Source: Acidisarcina sp.
Lineage (GTDB): Bacteria > Acidobacteriota > Blastocatellia > Pyrinomonadales > Pyrinomonadaceae
Assembly (NCBI GenBank): GCA_021155145.1
Contig: JAJNPX010000131.1
Coordinates: 1 to 12,452 of the forward strand
DNA length: 12,452 nt
Reading direction: 5' to 3'
Shown: positions 6,055 through 12,444 of the stretch, in pieces
Position numbering within the stretch: the first letter of the stretch is position 1
Layout of the letters: each line of letters starts with the position of its first letter
Program-made: the position numbers and the translations under genes
Notes under the pieces: generated by a model
Seen by the model: only the letters and a program-made list of their open reading frames with translations
The model's database searches: none
Told to the model about the DNA's origin: nothing

Positions 6055-8715
6055 ATGGAAAACGTTACGCCGATGCTTCGGCAGTATCTCGATATAAAGA
6101 AAAATTACCCGGGAACGATCTTGTTCTTTCGGCTTGGCGACTTCTACGAGATGTTCAATGAGGACGCCATAGTCGGTTCAAAGGAATTGAACATCACTTT
6201 AACCGCAAGGCACAAGGATTCACCCAACCCCGTCCCAATGTGCGGCGTCCCTTACCATGCCGCCCCTGCGTATATCTCAAAATTCATAAAGAAGGGATAC
6301 AGAGTAGCGATCTGTGAACAGGCAGAAGCTCCGCGCAAAGGGGTGAAGTTGGTAAAGCGTGAGGTAGTTCGTGTTATCACGCCAGGTACAGCGATCGACC
6401 TACAAGATTCCGAACCAACGGAATCCGTTTATTTAGCCGCCATTTACGGCAACTCAGATACTTGGGCGGTCGCCTTTCTCGAACTTTCGACCGGGGAGTT
6501 CTTGGCTACCCAGGTGACAGGAAATAATTCATTAACAAAAATTCTTGAGCATATTGAGAATTTTGGTCCTCGCGAACTTCTTGTTCCAGAAACTCTGGCA
6601 AGTAATATCAGGTCCGAATTTCCCGCAAACAATTTGGGACCGGATCTCATTGACGAGTTCCGTTCTACGACGCGGCCGGGCGATTTTCTTACCTTGACCG
6701 AACTTGACGATTCCCATTTCGACCTGAAGGCGGCCCAGAACGGGCTTTCCTCTCATTTGGGCACCAAAGATCTGTTTGGATTTGGAATAGGGGAAAAACC
6801 AGAAACTGTTCGCGCCGCCGGAGCCTGCCTGGAGTACGCAAAAAGGACTCAAAGATCGGCGGTTGAACATATATCTTCGATAAGTTATTTCGAATCCAAT
6901 GAATTTTTGGTTCTCGATGCTGTCACATTGAGAAACCTGGAGATCGTAGATAATAGAAATGACAATAATAAGCATACGCTTCTTAAAGTAATAGATGAAA
7001 CGGTATCCGCGATGGGGCACCGGCTGTTGAGATCCTGGATCCTGCGCCCATCAATAAAGAGAAGCGAGATACAGACCAGGCAAACTGCCGTTAATGAGCT
7101 GCTTGATTCCATCCTTCGCGAAAAGCTCAGATCTCTCCTAAGGGGCATATCCGATATTGAACGCCTCGTCGGGCGACTGAATCTCGGAAGTGCGAATCCC
7201 CGAGACCTTGTTTCGCTGCGCCGGTCACTCGGTCAGGTTCCCGAGATGATCCTTCACCTTGCCGACTCGCGTTCGCTTCTGCTTCAGGTACTCTCTGAGA
7301 ATATCTTTCCGCTTCCTGAACTTGTTGATCTTATCGACCGGGCTATCGTTGACGATCCGCCTAGCCTGCTTTCTGAAGGAGGGGTTATTCGTGACGGCTT
7401 CGACAAGGAACTTGACGATCTCCGCAGTATTTCCCGCAACGGTAAACAGACCATCGCAGAGTTTGAAGAGGCGGAGCGTAAACGATCGGGCATAGCGACC
7501 CTTAAAGTGAGGTTCAATAACGTCTTTGGGTATTTCATAGAGGTATCAAAGGCGCAACTTCCGCGGGTTCCGTCGGACTACGAGCGTAGGCAGACCCTTG
7601 CGAATGCCGAACGCTATACCACGCCCCAGCTCAAGGACTGGGAGAAAAAGGTACTTGGAGCAGAGGAGAAGATCGTTCTGCTTGAGACGGAACTATTTGA
7701 ACGGATCCGTGAATCTGCAAGGGCTGAAACGACAAAGCTTCAATCGACCGCAAGGGCGATCGCAACTTTGGATGCGCTCCTTTCTCTGGCTGAGACGGCA
7801 GCGAAACGAAACTATGTATGCCCGGTCCTTCACGATGGCGATGAGATAGAAATAGTGAAGGGCCGTCACCCCGTGGTCGAGGCCCATTTGGGCGGCTCCT
7901 TTGTGCCGAATGACCTTTATCTAAACAACTCGACGGATCGGTTGCTTATCGTGACTGGCGCGAATATGGGCGGTAAGTCAACGGTTTTGCGACAGGCGGC
8001 CTTGATCCAGATACTCGCTCAATGTGGGTCGTTTGTCCCTGCCGCCTCAGCGAGATTGCCGATCATCGACCGGGTCTGGACCCGAGTCGGGGCTTCTGAC
8101 GATCTTGCGTCGGGGCGTTCGACGTTCATGGTTGAAATGACAGAAACGGCCGCGATTCTACACAACGCAACCCCCAGAAGCCTTGTAATTCTGGATGAGA
8201 TCGGGCGTGGCACATCGACATTTGACGGGTTGTCGATCGCCTGGGCGGTCGCGGAATATTTGCATAACTCGGCCGACCATTCTGCAAAGACCATGTTCGC
8301 GACCCATTATCACGAACTCACCGAGTTGGCTGAGCATCTCCCTGGAGCTCAAAACTACCAGATAACGGCTACCGAACGCGAAGGCGAAGTGGTCTTTCTC
8401 CACAAACTGGTCAAGGGAAAGTCGTCCAAGTCTTACGGCATTGCCGTGGCCAAGCTTGCGGGGCTGCCGGCGGGAGTTATTGAGAGAGCCAGGGACGTAC
8501 TGGAAAAACTCGAGCGCTACGAACTCGCGGTTTTTTCAGACGAAGCCCAGGTGGGACTTGCGATGGCGGCTGGCAGGAACGCAGCTTCTCAGCTTTCACT
8601 ATTTGCCATCTCGAACGAAGCGGTCATTGATGAACTCCGCGCCGCCGCTGTCGAGTCGCTCACGGCAGAGGAAAGCAAGGAGTTGCTTTTGTCGCTCAAA
8701 GCCAAGATCGTTTGA
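6055..8715 (+). CDS. mutS: DNA mismatch repair protein MutS
   Basis: An 886-residue MutS1, the usual length for the family, which recognises mispaired or looped bases and, with MutL, starts repair of the new strand. Domain I begins at once with TPMLRQYLDIK and the mismatch-reading motif GDFYEMF (28-34), where F30 and E32 correspond to the wedge Phe and Glu. Connector, lever and clamp domains follow. The ATPase domain has Walker A GANMGGKS (635-642), a DDLASGRSTFMVEMTE signature helix and loop, Walker B LVILDEIGRGTSTFDG (D714, E715) and a THYHELT switch region. QLSLF at 846-850 is a textbook beta-clamp binding motif, followed by a C-terminal helix likely used for tetramer formation. The Walker A has Ala where Pro is usual. 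The ATG at 6055 fits the family N-terminus. mutL is not adjacent. It may share a transcript with nagZ 62 bases downstream. Confidence 0.98.
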   Translation: MENVTPMLRQYLDIKKNYPGTILFFRLGDFYEMFNEDAIVGSKELNITLTARHKDSPNPVPMCGVPYHAAPAYISKFIKKGYRVAICEQAEAPRKGVKLVKREVVRVITPGTAIDLQDSEPTESVYLAAIYGNSDTWAVAFLELSTGEFLATQVTGNNSLTKILEHIENFGPRELLVPETLASNIRSEFPANNLGPDLIDEFRSTTRPGDFLTLTELDDSHFDLKAAQNGLSSHLGTKDLFGFGIGEKPETVRAAGACLEYAKRTQRSAVEHISSISYFESNEFLVLDAVTLRNLEIVDNRNDNNKHTLLKVIDETVSAMGHRLLRSWILRPSIKRSEIQTRQTAVNELLDSILREKLRSLLRGISDIERLVGRLNLGSANPRDLVSLRRSLGQVPEMILHLADSRSLLLQVLSENIFPLPELVDLIDRAIVDDPPSLLSEGGVIRDGFDKELDDLRSISRNGKQTIAEFEEAERKRSGIATLKVRFNNVFGYFIEVSKAQLPRVPSDYERRQTLANAERYTTPQLKDWEKKVLGAEEKIVLLETELFERIRESARAETTKLQSTARAIATLDALLSLAETAAKRNYVCPVLHDGDEIEIVKGRHPVVEAHLGGSFVPNDLYLNNSTDRLLIVTGANMGGKSTVLRQAALIQILAQCGSFVPAASARLPIIDRVWTRVGASDDLASGRSTFMVEMTETAAILHNATPRSLVILDEIGRGTSTFDGLSIAWAVAEYLHNSADHSAKTMFATHYHELTELAEHLPGAQNYQITATEREGEVVFLHKLVKGKSSKSYGIAVAKLAGLPAGVIERARDVLEKLERYELAVFSDEAQVGLAMAAGRNAASQLSLFAISNEAVIDELRAAAVESLTAEESKELLLSLKAKIV

Positions 8716-8777
8716 CGGACGGCAGGCAAATCCCTCATGGGTCGGGATCACAAGTCTTTAGGTTTTCTTTGAGGTTT

Positions 8778-9884
8778 ATGGCGGGACAAGATATCAGTTC
8801 CCTTTCGGTTGAGCAGAAGATAGGACAGCTTTTCTTCGTCGGAGTACCGGGCGCCGATTTCGACCGAGCTACGGTCGGCCTGCTAGGGGAAATTCAACCC
8901 GGCGGTATTTGCCTATTTGCGCGAAATATCAAAGGCCTTCGGCAGACACGTGATCTTCTTGATTCGATTTTTGGCGTACTTCCCATCCCGCCGCTGCTTA
9001 GTTTGGATCAGGAGGGCGGCCGTGTCGATCGTCTTCGCCGCGTTCTGTCGCCAATGCCAGCGGCAAGCCGACTTAGAGATGCTGATGATGCACGACGGTT
9101 AGGCGAGCTGATCGGCGAGACCATCTCTCTCCTGGGATTCAACATGGATTTCGCACCGGTTGTTGACGTGATCGAAGGTACCAGGCGAGAGTTTTCGAAC
9201 GGTCTCGAGAGTCGGGGATTCGGCAGGACAAAGTTCGACGTCGTTGAAATGGCAAATGCCTTTATTTTGGGGCTCGAACGGTACAATATCCTGGGCTGCT
9301 TAAAACATTTCCCGGGCCTCGCTGCAGCCCAGGTAGATTCGCATGAAGAATTGCCGGTCGTACCTATCGATACGGATGAGCTGTATTCGGTCGACTTGTA
9401 CCCCTATAAGCAACTCCTGACGCAAAATTCGAAATTGTCGGTCATGGTTGCACACGCGGCTTATCCCAGAACGCGTTTGCAGGAAATGGACGATAGTGGC
9501 AATCTATTACCGTCTTCGCTTAACGGCCGCATCGTCAAAGCTCTCCTTCGCGACGAATTACAATTTACCGGAGTCGCTATCACTGATGATATGGAGATGG
9601 GCGCGATCGTTCGCAAATACGGCATCGGCGATGCCTCAAAGCTGGCCGTTCAAGCCGGGGTGGACATGATAGCGATCTGCGCCAGCGAGGATTCGATTCG
9701 CGCAGCCTATAGGGCGTTGGTCGACGCGGTTGATTCCGGGGAACTCACCATTGAAAGGATCGACGCTTCGATAAGGCGGATCAAGGCGCTCAAGGACCCC
9801 TTTACGGACCGCCCGGAATACGACGAAGCGCGGCTCGGTGAACTCGCTGAAGAGATTGCCACATTGTGCGAGGAACTAAGCTAA
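8778..9884 (+). CDS. nagZ: Glycoside hydrolase family 3 beta-N-acetylhexosaminidase, NagZ-like
   Basis: A 368-residue cytoplasmic enzyme with no signal peptide. NagZ removes N-acetylglucosamine from muropeptides and similar glycans during cell-wall recycling. Visible motifs: KIGQLFFVG (14-22), LDQEGGRVDRL (76-86), FAPVVDV (125-131), KHFPG (176-180), the D187-S188-H189 catalytic dyad loop, and ITDDMEMGAI (268-277), in which D270 is the expected nucleophile. These mark the single-domain NagZ type rather than two-domain beta-glucosidases. The frame is open upstream to a TTG at 8712 overlapping the mutS stop, but that start has no ribosome site and adds an unconserved tail. The ATG at 8778 has GAGG 3 bases upstream and begins just before the conserved region, so I chose it. 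Its stop is 18 bases before the transporter protein gene, suggesting co-transcription. Confidence 0.9.
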   Translation: MAGQDISSLSVEQKIGQLFFVGVPGADFDRATVGLLGEIQPGGICLFARNIKGLRQTRDLLDSIFGVLPIPPLLSLDQEGGRVDRLRRVLSPMPAASRLRDADDARRLGELIGETISLLGFNMDFAPVVDVIEGTRREFSNGLESRGFGRTKFDVVEMANAFILGLERYNILGCLKHFPGLAAAQVDSHEELPVVPIDTDELYSVDLYPYKQLLTQNSKLSVMVAHAAYPRTRLQEMDDSGNLLPSSLNGRIVKALLRDELQFTGVAITDDMEMGAIVRKYGIGDASKLAVQAGVDMIAICASEDSIRAAYRALVDAVDSGELTIERIDASIRRIKALKDPFTDRPEYDEARLGELAEEIATLCEELS

Positions 9885-9890
9885 ATTTTT

Positions 9891-9905
9891 GGAGGGATCC
9901 GCTTG
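9891..9905 (+). promoter_or_regulatory. Ribosome binding site deciding a TTG start
   Basis: GGAGGGA at 9891-9897 sits 5-6 bases before a TTG at 9903-9905. This strong site fixes the start of the substrate-binding protein at TTG, which is also where its signal peptide begins. Confidence 0.8.
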
Positions 9906-11453
9906 TTACGCTATTCGATCATTCTGCTTTTTTTTACGGTTCTTTTGAGTGCGGGCACATGCCGGCGTCAGACCAATGAGTACGTTACCGTCGCTTTGCC
10001 CGAAAGCTTTTCGACACTCGACACACTTACCTCAACGGCCTCGGATTCTGCGGCCGAGAGAGTCAGGAACCTGATGTTCAACTCCTTGGTTCGTAAGAAT
10101 GAGAATTTTGAGTATGTGGGCGAATTGGCGTCCGACATTGTTACTTCCGAAGATGGGAAGACGGTCACCTTGACCCTCCGGGATGGCGTTAAGTTTCATA
10201 ACGGAAAGGTCTTGACCTCTGCGGATGTTAAATATACGTTCGATAAGTTGTTTGAAAGCAAGGGGTTCAAGTCAGGGGCGTTTTTCGACACCGTCGACGG
10301 CAAACAAATTGGGCATATCAATTCCCTCGAAACTCCCGATCTGAAAACAGTCGTCTTTGTGGTTGGTCGGCCGGCATTAAAAAATCAGCTGTTGTCTAAT
10401 CTTGTGGCTATCCCGATCATTGCCGAGGGTACTGCAGAGCAGCAAAAAGAGAGCCCCGTCGGCACCGGGCCATTTAAGTTCGTAAAGTTTGATCAATCGC
10501 AGAACACGGTCGAATTTGAGTCGTTTGCTGACTATTGGGAGGGAGCTCCGAAATTCTCAAAGCTTCGGGTAAAGACCGTAACGGATGCAAGTGCCCTCCA
10601 AGCCGAACTTCAGACGGGCGGCGTCGATATCGCTCCTGCACCATCGAATATGCCTCCCGATACGCTTAAGCTTCTTGGCGAGATGGCGAACCTTAAAGTG
10701 GAGCAGTTTGACGGGTCGAACATCCAGTATATCGGCCTTAATACGACCTCCCCGCCGCTCGACAAGGTAAAGGTCCGCCAGGCGATCGGCTACGCTATCG
10801 ATCGAGACAAATTGATAAGAGAACTCCTTTCAGGACAGGCCAAGCCTGCGAGTTCAATACTTCCTGTCGGTTCATGGGCGTATTCGCCTGGAACACAATA
10901 TGATTTTGATCCGGAGCGGTCAAAGGCCCTGCTAAAGGAAGCGGGGTATAAGAATGAGCCGATCAAGTTCAAATATTCGTCTGGAAATGCGGCCTTTAAC
11001 AGCTACGCTCAGGCCATCCAAAGTTCCCTCGCCGCTGTCGGTCTGAACGTCCAGATCGAGACACTTGACCCCGGCACCCTCCGGACCCAACTGGCGCAAG
11101 GCCAGTTTCAGATGAATACAGGCGTATGGATCGGCGGAAATCAAGACCCGATCTTTTTGAAAGATCTCTTTACGACAGGCCGGATCCCCGGCCCCGGGGT
11201 CGCATGCTGCAACCGAAGCCGGTACAGTAATCCCGAAGTTGACCAACTGCTTGATCAGGCGATAAACGAGATCGACCGCGAAAAAGCAAGGGAGCTTTAC
11301 GTGAAAGCCTGGAACATTATAAGCGGCGACCTGCCGTTGATGCCGCTTTGGTATCCTGCAAACATGGTCGTCTCGAACAAGCGGATCGGTAATGTGAAGA
11401 TGAATCCAAGCGGTGATTGGACATTCTTAAAGGACGTAACAATTGTCAATTAG
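9903..11453 (+). CDS. ABC transporter substrate-binding protein, family 5 (peptide/nickel type)
   Basis: A 516-residue exported solute-binding protein of the DppA/OppA family (SBP_bac_5), which captures short peptides or related solutes and passes them to an ABC permease. The N-terminus is a signal peptide (about 1-19) ending in LLSAGTC; C20 could be lipidated, although Thr at -1 is unusual for a lipobox. Family features include the TLTLRDGVKFHNGKVLTSADVKYTFDKL region (89-116, given here by its start LRDGVKFHNG), SPVGTGPFKF (184-193), VRQAIGYAIDRDKL and YSNPEVDQLLDQA. Two adjacent cysteines (C435, C436) lie in the C-terminal lobe. It follows the NagZ-like gene by 18 bases with a strong ribosome site, which suggests a link to cell-wall peptide recovery, but binding specificity cannot be read from sequence. 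No permease or ATPase gene is present; it may use a transporter encoded elsewhere. Confidence 0.93.
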   Translation: MLRYSIILLFFTVLLSAGTCRRQTNEYVTVALPESFSTLDTLTSTASDSAAERVRNLMFNSLVRKNENFEYVGELASDIVTSEDGKTVTLTLRDGVKFHNGKVLTSADVKYTFDKLFESKGFKSGAFFDTVDGKQIGHINSLETPDLKTVVFVVGRPALKNQLLSNLVAIPIIAEGTAEQQKESPVGTGPFKFVKFDQSQNTVEFESFADYWEGAPKFSKLRVKTVTDASALQAELQTGGVDIAPAPSNMPPDTLKLLGEMANLKVEQFDGSNIQYIGLNTTSPPLDKVKVRQAIGYAIDRDKLIRELLSGQAKPASSILPVGSWAYSPGTQYDFDPERSKALLKEAGYKNEPIKFKYSSGNAAFNSYAQAIQSSLAAVGLNVQIETLDPGTLRTQLAQGQFQMNTGVWIGGNQDPIFLKDLFTTGRIPGPGVACCNRSRYSNPEVDQLLDQAINEIDREKARELYVKAWNIISGDLPLMPLWYPANMVVSNKRIGNVKMNPSGDWTFLKDVTIVN

Positions 11454-11477
11454 GGACCGGGTTCTTCCTTGACAATT
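11441..11477. repeat. 9-bp inverted repeat spanning the end of the binding-protein gene and the tRNA promoter
   Basis: AATTGTCAA (11441-11449) is the perfect reverse complement of TTGACAATT (11469-11477), with 19 bases between. The left arm lies in the last codons of the substrate-binding protein and the right arm contains the -35 hexamer of the tRNA promoter. No T-run follows, so it is a poor intrinsic terminator. Confidence 0.6.
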
Positions 11478-11496
11478 TACCCTCATTCGCTAGAAT
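11469..11496 (+). promoter_or_regulatory. Strong sigma70-type promoter for the tRNA genes
   Basis: A perfect -35 TTGACA (11469-11474) is followed after 16 bases by -10 TAGAAT (11491-11496, five of six consensus bases). Transcription would start near 11503, about 6 bases before the mature 5' end of tRNA-Gly. This is the best promoter in the window and fits a stable RNA unit. Confidence 0.75.
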
Positions 11497-11508
11497 TACA
11501 GTTTGCGT

Positions 11509-11583
11509 GCGGGAGTAGCTCAGTGGTAGAGCGCGACCTTGCCAAGGTCGAAGTCGCGAGTTCGACCCTCGTCTCCCGCTCCA
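11509..11583 (+). tRNA. tRNA-Gly (anticodon GCC)
   Basis: A complete 75-base cloverleaf with encoded CCA. The acceptor stem GCGGGAG pairs with CTCCCGC, followed by discriminator T and CCA. The D arm is GCTC-AGTGGTA-GAGC, the anticodon stem CGACC/GGTCG encloses loop TTGCCAA with anticodon GCC, and the T arm is GCGAG-TTCGACC-CTCGT with one G-T pair. It reads GGC and GGU glycine codons. Confidence 0.97.
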
Positions 11584-11592
11584 TCTTCTCTG

Positions 11593-11663
11593 AGTAGGCA
11601 GTTCGCAGTGAGCAGTTGGCAGTCAAAATTCCCCTGCCGCCTGCCTTCCGCCAACTGCCTACT
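11593..11663. repeat. 71-base hairpin built from complementary 7-base units between two tRNA genes
   Basis: The left arm (11593-11622) holds four consecutive heptamers of the form NGCAGTN: GGCAGTT, CGCAGTG, AGCAGTT, GGCAGTC. The right arm (11634-11663) is made of CTGCCNN-like heptamers: CTGCCGC, CTGCCTT, CCGCCAA, CTGCCTA. Folded back, 23 of 30 positions pair, including the outer 11, around an 11-base A/T-rich loop. It resembles dispersed palindromic and short tandemly repeated heptamer elements known in several bacterial phyla, such as those of cyanobacteria. It lies inside the probable tRNA transcript. Confidence 0.8.
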
Positions 11664-11672
11664 TCTCATTTC

Positions 11673-11747
<75 letters not shown>

Positions 11748-11769
11748 ATTTTGTTAACATCGCAATAAA

Positions 11770-11817
11770 TTACAAGCGCCAACATACTTCTTCTGCTGGA
11801 GTTTCGAGATCCGACAT
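11770..11817 (-). CDS. Possible 15-residue small ORF with a perfect Shine-Dalgarno
   Basis: On the minus strand AGGAGGT (11830-11824) lies 6 bases before an ATG at 11817. The frame encodes MSDLETPAEEVCWRL and stops at TAA (11772-11770). The ribosome site is the best match to consensus in the window and stands in otherwise non-coding sequence. The peptide is acidic, with one Cys and one Trp near the C-terminus, and matches nothing I recognise. It could be a small protein, a leader peptide or a modified-peptide precursor, but no processing enzyme is nearby. It ends 23 bases from the 3' end of tRNA-Cys on the other strand. The ribosome site could also be chance. Confidence 0.35.
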   Translation of the reverse strand: MSDLETPAEEVCWRL

Positions 11818-11884
11818 TATCGTACCTCCTAACACCTCTGCCCCCGGATAGGCGTGAACCCGGTCGTTATGAGTTTGTAGCGGC

Positions 11885-11907
11885 AAAAAAGAAACGCTCT
11901 TGCGTCC
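11885..11907 (-). terminator. Possible intrinsic terminator of the right-hand gene
   Basis: Reading the minus strand, GGACGC (11907-11902), loop AAGA, GCGTTT (11897-11892) is followed by C and six T residues (11890-11885). The stem has only four Watson-Crick pairs plus two G-T pairs, so it is weak, but its place about 100 bases after the stop at 12007 fits. Confidence 0.4.
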
Positions 11908-12006
11908 ACAAGGAACTCCCCCGGATAAGAATGACTGGTTTCGTAGCAGAGTACTCCTGCACGGAAACTAATATGAGGCCGGATCAAAATACTCTCGACC
12001 GCTAAA

Positions 12007-12444
12007 TTATGGGCGCGGTCCGAGCGTTGCCTCGGTCGGATCAGCGTCGGTGCTCGATCCATTTGCGGGTTCAGATTCTACCTTAAGCAGAAACTCGTCT
12101 AACTTAAACCAGTCCCCGCTTGGTTCCATTAAGTAAACAACGACCGCGGTCTCGCCCGCTGGTAGGGGGAAGTGGTTGGGTACGTACAATGCCCGCGTCG
12201 AATCGATGTCAAATAGTGACGTCATGTCGGTCAGCCCGATCAGCACTGCGAATTGACTCTTTGTCAAAGACTCTGTTGTGTCGAATGTAAGGACAATCCG
12301 ATCCGTTGGACGAAGTACCCGGCCCGTGAAATTGGCCGTCACCTTTACATTGCGATCGAGTTGTTTTTTTGCCGCAACTATTTCGCCCGAGATCCATGAA
12401 GCCCAGAGATATGTCAGCAGAACCATGAGAATTCCACGATACAA
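12007..12444 (-). CDS. Small exported or membrane-anchored protein of unknown function
   Basis: A frame of 145 codons from a TTG at 12444, but it is open to the window edge and an internal ATG exists at 12426, so the true start may be either or lie outside. Residues 1-25 are a hydrophobic segment with a basic start, a signal peptide or anchor (GILMVLLTYLWASW). The rest (about 33-122) reads as alternating short beta strands, including VKVTANFTGRVL, DRIVLTFDTT, QFAVLIGLTDMTSLF and ETAVVVYLM, which suggests one Ig-like beta-sandwich. The tail (about 124-145) is low-complexity, rich in Pro, Ser, Thr and Asp. I recall similar N-terminal modules on larger surface proteins of Acidobacteriota, so this may be a short or truncated form; that is an inference. 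No enzyme motif is visible. Confidence 0.65.
   Translation of the reverse strand: MYRGILMVLLTYLWASWISGEIVAAKKQLDRNVKVTANFTGRVLRPTDRIVLTFDTTESLTKSQFAVLIGLTDMTSLFDIDSTRALYVPNHFPLPAGETAVVVYLMEPSGDWFKLDEFLLKVESEPANGSSTDADPTEATLGPRP

Larger units (their letters stand above)
11748..12006. other. Intergenic stretch between tRNA-Cys and the right-hand minus-strand gene
   Basis: These 259 bases hold no conventional gene. They contain the 15-codon ORF, a possible terminator, and two copies of CCCCCGGATA (11841-11850 and 11918-11927, plus-strand reading) 77 bases apart. A GCAGGAGTACTCTGC near-palindrome (minus-strand reading, about 11946-11960) is also present. On both strands there are 70-80-codon open frames here, but none has family resemblance or a credible start. 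Confidence 0.6.

Noticed and set aside
8743..8775. ATCCC...GGGAT stem followed by a T-rich stretch between mutS and nagZ, considered as a terminator
   Set aside because: The stem is only about five pairs with a nine-base loop and the T-rich part is interrupted and distant.
8712..8777. TTG start for the NagZ-like gene overlapping the mutS stop
   Set aside because: There is no ribosome site before it and the 22 added residues do not resemble NagZ N-termini, while the ATG at 8778 has GAGG directly upstream.
11441..11478. Inverted repeat after the binding-protein gene as an intrinsic terminator
   Set aside because: The stem is A/T-rich with a 19-base loop and no T-run follows.
11593..11663. Reading the GCAGT heptamers as a CRISPR array
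   Set aside because: The units are 7 bases with no spacers and form a hairpin; no cas gene is present.
11770..12004. An open plus-strand frame of about 78 codons in the same stretch
   Set aside because: It has no ATG, GTG or TTG near its beginning and no family resemblance; the only ATG leaves 24 codons without a well-placed ribosome site.
11829..12062. A 77-codon minus-strand frame overlapping the end of the right-hand gene, considered as a frameshifted continuation
   Set aside because: Its translation is rich in Arg, Cys and His and does not continue the strand-rich pattern of the upstream protein; it has no ribosome site and looks like chance.
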